From NCBI RefSeq assembly GCF_020709055.1, contig NZ_JAJFCK010000009.1, positions 24,680-88,679 of the forward strand: DNA of 64,000 bases, read 5' to 3'. Position numbers and translations under genes: made by a program. The notes under the pieces were generated by a model that saw only the letters and a list, made by a program, of their open reading frames with translations, did no database searches and was not told the DNA's origin. This document shows, one piece after another, positions 34,098-43,180 of this stretch. Every line of letters begins with the position of its first letter. The first letter of the stretch is position 1. The stretch comes from Ruminococcus callidus (lineage in GTDB: Bacteria > Bacillota > Clostridia > Oscillospirales > Ruminococcaceae).

Positions 34098-34904
34098 ATG
34101 GAACCATTTCTGAAAATTTCTGCACGGGAAAATGCGGCAGTCAAGATCTACCGCAAGCTCGCCTCCAGCCGGAAAGAACGCATGCGGGAACAGCGGTTCG
34201 TTCTGGAGGGACTGCGGCTGGTGGGGGACGCTGTGAAAAACGGTGCGGCGCTCACCCATCTGTTCTGGACAGAGGACGGCTATGCACGCTGGCAGGCGGA
34301 GCAGATCCAGGCTGATTTGAGAGAAACTCGTTGTGCGCTTATTTCAAATGAGCTTGGGAAAGAGCTGTCCCAGACGGAACACTCCCAAGGGGTCTATGCC
34401 ATTTGCCGGATGCCTCAGCAGCCGGCACTGTGCGACCTCGTTCACGCCGGCGGCATTTACGCCGTGCTGCACCAGCTTCAGGACCCCGGCAATGCCGGCA
34501 TGGTGCTGCGCACCGCAGATGCGCTGGGACTGGACGGCGTGATCTACAGCGCCTCCTGCGATATCTACAGCCCCAAGGTGGTGCGTGCCACCATGGGGTC
34601 GCTGTTTCGGATGCAGATCTGCTGCACGGCGGAAATCGCACCGGTTTTGGACGCATGCCGTTCTGCCGGCGTGGAGAGCTGCGCAGCTGTTGTGAGCGGA
34701 CCGGCGGAGCTGGTCGGCTCGTGTGCCTTTTCCGGCGGAACGGCAGTCGTCATCGGCAATGAGGGAAACGGTCTGCCGCCGGAGGTCGCCGCAGCCTGTG
34801 ACCGCCGTGTGACCATTCCCATGCACGGGACGATCGAGTCCCTGAATGCAGCCATGGCGGCAGGCATTATCCTGTGGGAAGCGGCAAAGGCAGAGAAGAG
34901 GTGA
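34098..34904 (+). CDS. TrmH/SpoU-family RNA 2'-O-methyltransferase
   Basis: SPOUT methylase of 268 residues. The N-terminal domain has YRKLASSRKERMREQRFVLEG, typical of the rRNA substrate-binding part; motif pieces then follow: LQDPGNAGMVLRTADA, VVIGNEGNGLP and IPMHGTIESLNAAMAAGI. It is distinct from the RlmB-like protein elsewhere in the window. The exact modified nucleotide (23S G2251-like, or U2552 and neighbours) cannot be assigned. It lies 7 bp upstream of dprA. Confidence 0.87.
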   Translation: MEPFLKISARENAAVKIYRKLASSRKERMREQRFVLEGLRLVGDAVKNGAALTHLFWTEDGYARWQAEQIQADLRETRCALISNELGKELSQTEHSQGVYAICRMPQQPALCDLVHAGGIYAVLHQLQDPGNAGMVLRTADALGLDGVIYSASCDIYSPKVVRATMGSLFRMQICCTAEIAPVLDACRSAGVESCAAVVSGPAELVGSCAFSGGTAVVIGNEGNGLPPEVAAACDRRVTIPMHGTIESLNAAMAAGIILWEAAKAEKR

Positions 34905-34911
34905 CAGCGCC

Positions 34912-36189
34912 ATGGAGGAAATACGCTGCCTTTTGTGGCTGCTGATGGTATTCGGGACGGCGAGCCCCAAGATCTGGACGGTGCTCCACCACTGGAAAAC
35001 GCCTCAGAAAGCGTGTGAAGCCCTGCGGGATTCGTCCGGCGCCAGCCAGCAGGGGCTGCCGTCCCATGTTGTCCGGCGGATGCATCAGATTCATGCGGCG
35101 CAGGTGGACGAGGTGCTGGCACGGTGCGAGAAGCAGAAGATCTCGATTCTGTGGTATGGCGAGCCGGAATATCCGGAGGAACTTTTTGCCATTGTGAATC
35201 CGCCGGTGCTGCTCTTCTATCGGGGGGATCTCTCCGTGCTGCGCGGGACGCTCTCTCTAACGGTGGTGGAAACCCGCCATCCGTCGGAGTACAGCCGCAG
35301 CGTTGCGTGGAAGCTGTGCCGGGATCTGGTGCAGCTGGGCTTTGTGATGGTCACGGGATTTGCCGTTGGCATTGACATCATCGCCAACCGCTGTGCGCTG
35401 GAGGCGGGAAAGCCCAGCGTCGCCCTCATGGGCTGCGGTCTGGACATCGCCTATCCCCAGCAGCACTTTGAATTGAAGGAGCAGATCGCCGCCAACGGAC
35501 TGATTCTCTCTGAGTTTCTGCCGGGAACACCGCCTTCGCCGGCGAACTTTCCCATCCGCAATCGGGTGCTTTCTGGACTGACCATGGGAACGCTTGTGAT
35601 TCAGGCACCCCAGCGCAGCGGAACACTCATCACGGCGGAGAACGCCATGGAGCAGGGACGGGATGTCTTTTGTGTGCCGCCGGCAAACATATTTGACAAA
35701 CAGTATCAGGGTGTGATAAAATATCTTCGGGACGGTGCCATTCCAGTCTTTGACTGTCGTGACATCGTCTATGAATACTATACCAACCACGCTCACCAGA
35801 TTGACGGGTCTGTGCTGTATGACGAAGACCGCAGCAAATCGGACAGTATGGTCATGACGATGGGCGAGGAAGCGCAAGAGAAAGAGAAAAAGGCGAAGAA
35901 ACCGCCGGAGTCTCCGGAAATGCCGCAGGTTCCGGCAGCGCTGCCTGCCGAACCGGAACCGGAGCAATTGCCGGAACCGGTGGAATCGGAGGCACCTGCG
36001 GAGCTGGAGGAACTGGACGAGTCAAGCCGCCGGATCTACCAGCTTCTGCGGGAGAATTCCCCCATGCACATCGATGCTATTGCGGCAGCGGTGGACATGG
36101 AGATGGAACAGCTGACGGAAACGCTGACGATTCTGGAGCTGAACGGCGTGATTACACGGCTTCCCGGAAAACAATTCCGGATTATGTAG
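34912..36189 (+). CDS. dprA: DNA-processing protein DprA
   Basis: Loads RecA on incoming single-stranded DNA in transformation and related pathways. An N-terminal helical domain is followed by a Rossmann fold: VTGFAVGIDIIANRCALE, LMGCGLDIAYP, and GTLVIQAPQRSGTLITAENA. The usual nucleotide-binding box VG-x-R-x-PS reads VVETRHPSEYS. A long Pro/Glu-rich acidic linker (about residues 320-370) leads to a C-terminal winged-helix domain. ATG 34912 begins 7 bp after the methylase gene. The dprA-topA-trmFO order is standard in Firmicutes. Confidence 0.9.
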   Translation: MEEIRCLLWLLMVFGTASPKIWTVLHHWKTPQKACEALRDSSGASQQGLPSHVVRRMHQIHAAQVDEVLARCEKQKISILWYGEPEYPEELFAIVNPPVLLFYRGDLSVLRGTLSLTVVETRHPSEYSRSVAWKLCRDLVQLGFVMVTGFAVGIDIIANRCALEAGKPSVALMGCGLDIAYPQQHFELKEQIAANGLILSEFLPGTPPSPANFPIRNRVLSGLTMGTLVIQAPQRSGTLITAENAMEQGRDVFCVPPANIFDKQYQGVIKYLRDGAIPVFDCRDIVYEYYTNHAHQIDGSVLYDEDRSKSDSMVMTMGEEAQEKEKKAKKPPESPEMPQVPAALPAEPEPEQLPEPVESEAPAELEELDESSRRIYQLLRENSPMHIDAIAAAVDMEMEQLTETLTILELNGVITRLPGKQFRIM

Positions 36190-36237
36190 GAAAGGAGCCT
36201 GTGCAGAGATCTGCACCAGTGAGATAGTAAGAGAGAT

Positions 36238-38331
36238 ATGTCAAATTTAGTCATTGTGGAGTCGCCGGCAAAGGCGAAAACCATTCAAAAATATTTGGGA
36301 AAGGATTACGATGTCATCGCCTCCATGGGGCACATTCGTGATCTGCCAAAGTCTAAGCTCGGCGTGGACGTGGAACACGGCTTCCAGCCGCAGTACACCG
36401 ATATGAAGGGCAAAGAGGACGTCATCAAGAAGCTCAAGGAGCACGCCAAAAAGTGCGACCGTGTCTATCTGGCGACCGACCCGGACCGTGAGGGGGAGGC
36501 AATCTCGTGGCACATTGCACAGCTGCTGCATTTGGATATGAATGCAGACGACCGTGTGGAATTCAACGAGATCACCCGAAGCGGGATTCAGGCGGGAATG
36601 AGCCACCCCCACAAAATCGATCTGGATTTGGTCAACGCCCAGCAGGCACGCCGGATCTTAGACCGTCTGGTGGGCTATAAGCTCAGCCCGTTCCTGTGGA
36701 AAAAGGTGCGCCGCGGACTCTCCGCCGGTCGTGTGCAGTCGGTGGCAGTGCGTCTGGTGGTGGATCGGGAAAACGAGATCCGTGCATTTGTGCCGCAGGA
36801 ATACTGGTCAATCGACGGCAAGTTCTGCGCACCGCCCTCCCGCAAGGTGTTCGGGGCAAAGCTGGTGCGTGTGGACGGCGAACGAGTGGACAAGACAGAG
36901 ATTCCGGACAAGGCGGCAGCCGATGCTCTTCTGGCACGGCTGCAAAATGCGTCGTACTCCGTACAGAATGTGAAAAAGCGTGTGACCAGGAAGCATCCGG
37001 CACCGCCGTTTATCACCTCCACCCTTCAGCAGGATGCCTCCTATCGGCTGGGCTTCCAGTCGAAGCGCACCATGAAAGTGGCGCAGGAGCTGTATGAAGG
37101 CGTGGAAGTCGCCGATCTGGGCGCAATCGGTCTAATTACCTATATGCGTACCGACAGCCTGCGCATCTCGGCGGAAGCACAGCAGGCAGCTTCGGACTAT
37201 GTGATGGAGCAGTACGGTAAGGAATACCTGCCGGAGCAGCCCCGTGTCTACAAATCCAAGAAAAATGCGCAGGATGCCCACGAGGCAATCCGTCCCTCTG
37301 TGCCCAGCCTGACACCAGCACGGGTCAAGGCGAGCCTGACGGCCGATCAGTACAAGCTGTATAAGCTGATCTGGGAGCGCTTCATTGCCAGCCAGATGGC
37401 AGATGCCCTGCTGGATACCGTATCCGTGGACATCGAGGCGGACAACTGCATCTTTAAGGCAACCGGTTCGACGGTAAAGTTCGAGGGCTTTACGGTGCTG
37501 TATGATGAGGCGAAGAATGAGAAGGGCGAGAACAAGAATCTGCCGGAGCTGGAAAAGGGCATGGAGATCAAGGTGAAATCTCTGGAGGGTAACCAGCACT
37601 TCACGCAGGCGCCGCCACGCTACACCGAGGCGACGCTCATCAAGGCGCTGGAGGAAAACGGCATCGGCCGTCCGAGTACCTATGCGCCTACCATTACCAC
37701 CATTACCTCTCACCTCTACGTGGAACGGGAGGGCAAGCAGCTGAAGCCCACCGTTCTGGGCGAGGTGACCACAGAGCTGATGAAAGAACACTTCCCCAAT
37801 ATTCTGGATGTCAAGTTCACCGCAGAGATGGAGAACAATTTGGATGACGTGGAACGCGGCAACAAGAGCTGGGTCGCAACACTGGAGGACTTCTACGGCG
37901 ATTTCTCCAAAACCTTGGAGACCGCCGAGGAGAAGATGGAGGGCAAACGTGTCAAAGTGCCGGACGAGGAGACCGATGTGGTCTGTGACCAGTGCGGCAG
38001 AAATATGGTCATCAAGATCGGCAGATTCGGACGCTTTTTGGCGTGCCCCGGTTTTCCGGAGTGCAAGAACACCAAGAAGATTGTGCAGGAGACCGCCGGA
38101 AGCTGTCCGCTGTGCGGCGAAAAGATCATCCTGAAAAAGTCCAAGCGCGGCAGAAGCTTCTACGGATGCAGCGCCTATCCGGACTGTAACTTTATGACGT
38201 GGAATGTGCCCACAGAGGAGAAGTGCCCCCAGTGCGGCTGTACACTCTTCCAAAAAGGCGGCAAATCCGGCACGCTGGTGTGCGAGAAGCCGGACTGCGG
38301 CTATTCCCGTCCGGTCGGCGGAGGTGCATGA
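36238..38331 (+). CDS. topA: DNA topoisomerase I
   Basis: Type IA topoisomerase that relaxes negative supercoils. The Toprim domain opens SNLVIVESPAKAKTIQKYLG (residues 2-21, shown in part) and has DPDREGEAISWHI. The active-site Tyr is in GLITYMRTDS near residue 300. The C-terminus has three zinc-ribbon repeats (CDQCGRN ... CPGFPEC; CPLCGEK ... CSAYPDC; CPQCGC ... CEKPDC). The length of 697 residues is standard. A 7-bp inverted repeat GTGCAGA/TCTGCAC lies at 36201-36216 between dprA and topA. Confidence 0.97.
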   Translation: MSNLVIVESPAKAKTIQKYLGKDYDVIASMGHIRDLPKSKLGVDVEHGFQPQYTDMKGKEDVIKKLKEHAKKCDRVYLATDPDREGEAISWHIAQLLHLDMNADDRVEFNEITRSGIQAGMSHPHKIDLDLVNAQQARRILDRLVGYKLSPFLWKKVRRGLSAGRVQSVAVRLVVDRENEIRAFVPQEYWSIDGKFCAPPSRKVFGAKLVRVDGERVDKTEIPDKAAADALLARLQNASYSVQNVKKRVTRKHPAPPFITSTLQQDASYRLGFQSKRTMKVAQELYEGVEVADLGAIGLITYMRTDSLRISAEAQQAASDYVMEQYGKEYLPEQPRVYKSKKNAQDAHEAIRPSVPSLTPARVKASLTADQYKLYKLIWERFIASQMADALLDTVSVDIEADNCIFKATGSTVKFEGFTVLYDEAKNEKGENKNLPELEKGMEIKVKSLEGNQHFTQAPPRYTEATLIKALEENGIGRPSTYAPTITTITSHLYVEREGKQLKPTVLGEVTTELMKEHFPNILDVKFTAEMENNLDDVERGNKSWVATLEDFYGDFSKTLETAEEKMEGKRVKVPDEETDVVCDQCGRNMVIKIGRFGRFLACPGFPECKNTKKIVQETAGSCPLCGEKIILKKSKRGRSFYGCSAYPDCNFMTWNVPTEEKCPQCGCTLFQKGGKSGTLVCEKPDCGYSRPVGGGA

Positions 38332-39641
38332 TGGCAGAAGTAACCGTAATCGGCGGCGGACTGGCTGGCTGCGAAGCAGCTTGGCAGCTGGCGGAGGCTG
38401 GCTTTTCCGTGCGTCTGCTGGAGATGAAGCCGGTGCAGTATACGCCGGCGCACCGCTATGAAGGCTTGGCGGAGCTGGTTTGCTCCAACTCCCTGAAAGC
38501 CGACCGCATCAATTCGGCAGCAGGACTGCTGAAAGCAGAGATGACCCGTCTGGGGTCGCTGCTGATGCGCTGCGCCAGAAAGTCTGCGGTTGCCGCAGGG
38601 GGCGCACTGGCGGTAGACCGGAAACAGTTCTCCGATCTCGCCACAGAGGCGATTCGAAATCACCCTAACATCACGCTGGAAACAGCTGTGGTCACGGAAA
38701 TTCCGGAGACTCCGACTGTCGTCGCCACCGGTCCGCTTACCGACGGCGCACTGGCGGCGGACATTGAAAAGCGCTGCGGCACACGGCTGAGTTTTTTCGA
38801 TGCGGCAGCGCCTATTGTCAGCTTCGAGAGTCTGGACAAGGAGAAAGTGTTCTTTGCCGCACGCTACGGCAGAGGGGACGCAGACTATATCAACTGCCCC
38901 ATGAACAAGGAGGAGTACGAGAACTTCTATCAGGCGCTGATCACCGCAGAGCGTGCACCGCTGCACGACTGCGACAAGGACGCCTTTCGGGTGTATGAGG
39001 GTTGTATGCCCATTGAGGTGCTGGCATCCCGCGGAATGGATACCATGCGGTTTGGCCCCATGAAACCGGTGGGACTCACCGACCCCCGCACCGGACACCG
39101 CCCGTGGGCAGTGGTACAGCTGCGGCGGGAAAATCAGGAGGGCACCATGTATAATCTGGTGGGCTTCCAGACCAATCTGAAGTTTCCGGAGCAAAAGCGT
39201 GTGTTCTCCATGATTCCCGGACTGGAACACGCCGAGTTTCACCGCTACGGCGTGATGCACCGGAATTCGTTTCTGGACAGCCCCCGCCTGCTGGATGCGG
39301 ACTACCATTTCCGTGGACAGGACGGGCTGTATTTTGCCGGACAGATGACCGGTGTCGAGGGCTATATGGAGTCAGCAGCGAGCGGCATTCTCGCCGGAAA
39401 GAATCTGGCACGCCGTTTGCAGGGCAAAGCACCGTTGATCCTGCCCAGAGAAACCATGATGGGCGCACTGGCAGCGTATATCAGCAGTGCTCCTACGGAA
39501 AACTTCCAGCCCATGGGCGCCAATATGGGGATCCTCCCCGATCTGCCGGAGCGCATTCGCGGAAAGCAGGAGAAGTATCAGGCATATGCAGACCGTGGCA
39601 TGGCAGCGCTGGAACAATATCTGCGTGATGCGGAACAATAA
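38331..39641 (+). CDS. trmFO: Methylenetetrahydrofolate-tRNA-(uracil-54-C5)-methyltransferase TrmFO
   Basis: FAD- and folate-dependent enzyme that makes ribothymidine-54 in the tRNA T loop. The FAD fold is VTVIGGGLAGCEAAWQLAE at the N-terminus. YTPAHRYEGLAELVCSNSLK, NCPMNKEEYENFY and GQMTGVEGYMESAASG are family blocks. Two ATG codons abut (38328 and 38331); 38331 is preferred because GGAGG then lies 6 nt away. The first ATG overlaps the topA stop. The length of 436 residues fits. Confidence 0.96.
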   Translation: MAEVTVIGGGLAGCEAAWQLAEAGFSVRLLEMKPVQYTPAHRYEGLAELVCSNSLKADRINSAAGLLKAEMTRLGSLLMRCARKSAVAAGGALAVDRKQFSDLATEAIRNHPNITLETAVVTEIPETPTVVATGPLTDGALAADIEKRCGTRLSFFDAAAPIVSFESLDKEKVFFAARYGRGDADYINCPMNKEEYENFYQALITAERAPLHDCDKDAFRVYEGCMPIEVLASRGMDTMRFGPMKPVGLTDPRTGHRPWAVVQLRRENQEGTMYNLVGFQTNLKFPEQKRVFSMIPGLEHAEFHRYGVMHRNSFLDSPRLLDADYHFRGQDGLYFAGQMTGVEGYMESAASGILAGKNLARRLQGKAPLILPRETMMGALAAYISSAPTENFQPMGANMGILPDLPERIRGKQEKYQAYADRGMAALEQYLRDAEQ

Positions 39642-39661
39642 CACAAGGGAGATCAGATATC

Positions 39662-40675
39662 TTGAATATTTTAATCGACGCATTCGGCGGGGATGATGCA
39701 CCGCTGGAGGTAATCAAAGGCGGTGCGCTGGCGGTGCATCAGCTGGGCGTGACTGTGACGCTGGTGGGCGATGAGGTGAAGATTCGTGCCTGCGCCGAAA
39801 AAAACGGACTGTCTTTGGACGGCATGGAGATTCTCCACGCACCGGCGGTGTTTGACATCCACGAAGAGCCAACCACGCTGCTGAAACAGCATCGGGACAC
39901 ATCCATGGCGGTTGGCATGGAGGCGCTTCACAACGGCAGGGGCGACGCCTTTGTCTGTGCCGGAAGCACGGGTGCGCTGCTGGTCGGCTCGACCTTTTTG
40001 GTAAAGCGCATTCCCGGCATCAAGCGTGCCGCAGTTGCGCCGGTGCTGCCCACGGAGACCACGCCGTTTCTGCTGATCGACGGCGGCGCCAACAATGACT
40101 GCCGTCCGGAGATGCTGGTGCAGTTCGCCATTATGGGCAGCGCCTATATGCAGAATGTCATGCATGTGGAAAAGCCCCGTGTGGCGCTGCTGAATGTGGG
40201 GGCTGAGGAGACCAAGGGCAGAGAACTGGAACTGGAGTCCTATGTGCAGCTGGCACAGGCACCGGTGAATTTTATCGGCAACATCGAGGCGAGAGAATTG
40301 CCCACAGGTGCGGCAGATGTGGTAGTCACAGACGGATTTACCGGCAATGTGGCGCTGAAGCTGTACGAGGGTATGGGCAAGTTCATGGCGCATCAGATGA
40401 AGGGCAACCTGTTCTCCGGCTTTGCCGGAAAGCTGGCAGCGCTGCTGATCCTGCCGAAGATCAGGGCGCTCACCAAGAAGATGGATTATAAGGCAGTGGG
40501 CGGTGCTGTGATGCTGGGCGTGCAGAAGCCCGTGGTAAAGGCGCACGGCAGCTCAGATGCGCAGGCATTTTTCAATGCCATCCGGCAGGCAAGGGACTGT
40601 GTGGCCGGCAATGTGGTACAGATGATTACAGATACCATTGGAATGTCAGCCGAGAAGAAAGACGGAGGAAAGTAA
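39662..40675 (+). CDS. plsX: Phosphate acyltransferase PlsX
   Basis: Makes acyl-phosphate from acyl-ACP for PlsY in phospholipid synthesis. ILIDAFGGDDAPLEVIKG opens the protein. VCAGSTGALL, LIDGGANNDCRPEMLVQFA and VVTDGFTGNVALKL are family blocks. The start is TTG 39662, with AAGGGAG upstream; no ATG is available near it. The length of 337 residues is normal. It runs 6 bp into rnc. The acpP gene usually found between plsX and rnc is absent. Confidence 0.95.
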   Translation: MNILIDAFGGDDAPLEVIKGGALAVHQLGVTVTLVGDEVKIRACAEKNGLSLDGMEILHAPAVFDIHEEPTTLLKQHRDTSMAVGMEALHNGRGDAFVCAGSTGALLVGSTFLVKRIPGIKRAAVAPVLPTETTPFLLIDGGANNDCRPEMLVQFAIMGSAYMQNVMHVEKPRVALLNVGAEETKGRELELESYVQLAQAPVNFIGNIEARELPTGAADVVVTDGFTGNVALKLYEGMGKFMAHQMKGNLFSGFAGKLAALLILPKIRALTKKMDYKAVGGAVMLGVQKPVVKAHGSSDAQAFFNAIRQARDCVAGNVVQMITDTIGMSAEKKDGGK

Positions 40676-40681
40676 AAGATC

Positions 40682-41389
40682 ATGGAGCATACAGAATACG
40701 TGGACTTGGCGCAATTTGAACGCTATATCCGCTATCATTTTCAGAATAAACATTTGCTGCTGGAGGCACTGTCGCACTCTTCCTATGCCAACGAAAAGCG
40801 TAAGACCCGCAAGTGCAACGAGCGCTTGGAATTTTTGGGAGACAGCGTGCTGTCCATCGTGGTTTCGGAATTTCTGTTCCGGAAATATCCCGATCTGCCG
40901 GAGGGCGAGCTGACGAAGCTCCGTGCCTCCATGGTCTGCGAAAAGGCGCTCCACGTCTTTGCACAGGAGATCCATCTGGGCGAATTTCTGCTACTGGGCA
41001 AGGGCGAAGAGCACACTGGCGGCCGGGAGCGTGCGTCCATTCAGGCGGACGCTTTTGAGGCAGTCATCGCTGCCATCTTTCTGGACGGCGGAATGGAGGC
41101 TGCCAAACGCCACATTCTGCGGTTCATTCCCAACGATCCGGAGGAGGAAGAACCCATCGGATTTCAGGATTACAAGACCCAGCTCCAAGAGGTGATTCAG
41201 CAGAATCCGGAGGAAAAAGTGGAGTATGTGCTGGTGGGCGAATCCGGCCCCGACCACAACAAGGCGTTTCAGGTGGAAGTTTGCCTGAATTCCAACGTCA
41301 TCGGCACCGGCGTGGGACACAGCAAGAAGGCTGCGGAACAGCAGGCTGCCAAGGAAGCGCTGTCCCTCATGGGCTATGGCAAAGCATAA
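40682..41389 (+). CDS. rnc: Ribonuclease III
   Basis: Double-strand-specific endonuclease for rRNA and mRNA processing. The signature ERLEFLGDSVL is near residue 48. ADAFEAVIAAIFLDGG holds the second acidic metal cluster. The C-terminal double-stranded-RNA-binding domain begins DYKTQLQEVIQ and ends AAEQQAAKEALSLMG. The length of 235 residues is standard. The 3' end overlaps the radical SAM gene by 14 bp. Confidence 0.97.
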   Translation: MEHTEYVDLAQFERYIRYHFQNKHLLLEALSHSSYANEKRKTRKCNERLEFLGDSVLSIVVSEFLFRKYPDLPEGELTKLRASMVCEKALHVFAQEIHLGEFLLLGKGEEHTGGRERASIQADAFEAVIAAIFLDGGMEAAKRHILRFIPNDPEEEEPIGFQDYKTQLQEVIQQNPEEKVEYVLVGESGPDHNKAFQVEVCLNSNVIGTGVGHSKKAAEQQAAKEALSLMGYGKA

Positions 41390-42410
41390 GACGCTGGCGT
41401 TTTTCATTCCCCATCTGGGCTGCCCGCATCAGTGCAGCTTCTGCGACCAGCGTACCATCAGCGGAACGGTGCATGCCCCCGTACCGGCGGAAGTGGCACA
41501 GACTTGCGGGGAAATGCTGGAACGCAGCGCACCGCTGGAAGAAGCGGAGATCGCCTTTTTCGGGGGCAGCTTTACAGCGGTAAAGCCGGCGTATCAGACA
41601 GCACTGCTGGAAGCAGCACAGCCCTTTCTGGGCGCCGGAAAGTTCTCCGGCATTCGCATTTCCACCCGACCGGATGCCATCAGCGATGCCGTTCTGGAAC
41701 GGCTGAAGCGGTATCATGTGACGGCGGTGGAATTGGGGGCACAGAGTATGTCGGATGCTGTCCTCGCTGCCAATGCACGTGGACACACGGCGGAGGATGT
41801 GCGCCGTGCCAGCGCAGCAATTCGCCGTGCCGGTATTTCGCTGGGATTGCAGCAGATGGTGGGCTTGTACGGCGGCACATTGCAGGATGAGTACGACACA
41901 CTGGAACAGCTGCTGGCCTGTCAGCCGGAGACGCTGCGCATTTACCCCACCGTGGTGCTCGCCGGAACAAAGCTGGCGGAGTACTGCGCTGCCGGTGTCT
42001 ATCCGCTGCTTTCGCAGGAGGAGGTGCTGGACTACTGCGCCGATGCCCTGTGCCGCTGCCGAAACGCCGGTGTGCGGGTCATCCGGATGGGACTGCACGA
42101 CACGCCCTCGCTGCGTCAGAATATGGTTGCCGGATATTTTCACCCCGCCTATGGAGAATTGGCGGAATCCCGCCTGTATTTCCGGCAGCTGAAACGGGCT
42201 GCTGCGGACTGTGGAAAACTGGAACTCTTTGTGGAAACCGCACCACGCACGCTGAGCAAGGTGCTGGGACAGCACGGCTGCAATCGGCAGGCGCTGGCGA
42301 AACAGGGTGTGACCTTGCAAGTGGCGGAGCATGCTGCGGTATCGGCCGGAACGCTCCGGGCGAACGGAAAAGCATATATAATCGACACAGAAAGGAACGA
42401 GCTGCGATGA
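41376..42410 (+). CDS. Elp3/MiaB/NifB-like radical SAM protein
   Basis: A 344-residue radical SAM protein with the cluster motif GCPHQCSFCDQ near residue 15. GGSFTAVKP, IRISTRPDAISD, VELGAQSMSDAVL and QMVGLYGGT resemble the catalytic half of Elp3. No acetyltransferase domain follows, so tRNA U34 chemistry cannot be assumed. A gene of this kind between rnc and smc is recurrent in Clostridia. The start overlaps rnc; the stop overlaps the C39 peptidase gene by 4 bp (ATGA). Confidence 0.85.
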   Translation: MAKHKTLAFFIPHLGCPHQCSFCDQRTISGTVHAPVPAEVAQTCGEMLERSAPLEEAEIAFFGGSFTAVKPAYQTALLEAAQPFLGAGKFSGIRISTRPDAISDAVLERLKRYHVTAVELGAQSMSDAVLAANARGHTAEDVRRASAAIRRAGISLGLQQMVGLYGGTLQDEYDTLEQLLACQPETLRIYPTVVLAGTKLAEYCAAGVYPLLSQEEVLDYCADALCRCRNAGVRVIRMGLHDTPSLRQNMVAGYFHPAYGELAESRLYFRQLKRAAADCGKLELFVETAPRTLSKVLGQHGCNRQALAKQGVTLQVAEHAAVSAGTLRANGKAYIIDTERNELR

Positions 42411-43033
42411 CACGCAAAAAGACATGGCTCTGTCTGGGGGCTGCCCTGCTGATTCTGGCGGGAACAGCTGCCGGCGGTTATTTTTGGTATCGGGACAGGC
42501 AGAGCCAGCCGGTGACAGTCACCGCAGATCAGGCGCAGGAACTTCCGGCGGAATCCGTGGTGTATTTCCGGCAGAAAGACGACCGCTGGAGAGCCGATGC
42601 GCTGGGCGATTCCAGATATCACATGGCGGATTCCGGCTGTCTGGTGTGCTGCGTAGCATCGGCGCTGCAAATGCAGCACCTCTCTGTGGAGGGTCTGCCG
42701 GCAGATGCCGATGCCGGACAGGTGAACGAATTTTTTTCGGCGCACGGCGTCTATGACAGCAAGGGCAATTTGCAGTGGGAGGTATTGGAGCAGGTGACCG
42801 GACTCACCGCAGAGGAGCGTGACGCTGCTGCGCTGGACGAGTGCCTGCAAAATGGCGATGATCCCATTGTGCTGGTGAAGATGCCGAAAAGCGGCAGCTT
42901 TCATTTTGTCCTGCTGGTGGGCAGTTCGGACGGCGAGTACCAGTGCATGGATCCGCTGCAGTCGGAGGAGCAGACCGTTCCGCTCTCTTGCTTCGGCAGC
43001 CGGATTTACGGGATGCGGGTCTTACATGCGTGA
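42407..43033 (+). CDS. C39-like cysteine peptidase family protein, membrane-anchored
   Basis: A 208-residue protein with an N-terminal membrane helix (LCLGAALLILAGTAAGGYF) and an outer papain-like domain of the C39_2 type. YFRQKDDRWRADAL supplies the Gln; DSGCLVCCVASAL the nucleophile Cys; SFHFVLLVGSSDG the His. DPL in QCMDPLQSEE may complete the site. The function could be processing of a peptide or anchoring of an inactive fold. It is translationally coupled to the radical SAM gene and is the last GC-rich gene before the AT-rich toxin remnant. Confidence 0.75.
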   Translation: MTRKKTWLCLGAALLILAGTAAGGYFWYRDRQSQPVTVTADQAQELPAESVVYFRQKDDRWRADALGDSRYHMADSGCLVCCVASALQMQHLSVEGLPADADAGQVNEFFSAHGVYDSKGNLQWEVLEQVTGLTAEERDAAALDECLQNGDDPIVLVKMPKSGSFHFVLLVGSSDGEYQCMDPLQSEEQTVPLSCFGSRIYGMRVLHA

Positions 43034-43180
43034 GTGCCGGATTCCAAAAAGAAAATCCAAATTCTGTTCTGTATTGCTCATCTAAAATGAAAATCAAAAT
43101 TCCCAATATATCCATATATTTTTAGGACAATACATCTCAACAATATAAAAAAATTGGGACTTAGATTAAAAGGTGAATAA

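Noticed and set aside
36201..36216. Inverted repeat GTGCAGA/TCTGCAC before topA as a terminator
   Set aside because: The stem is only 7 bp with a 2-bp centre and no T tract. It might be a protein-binding site, but nothing supports more.
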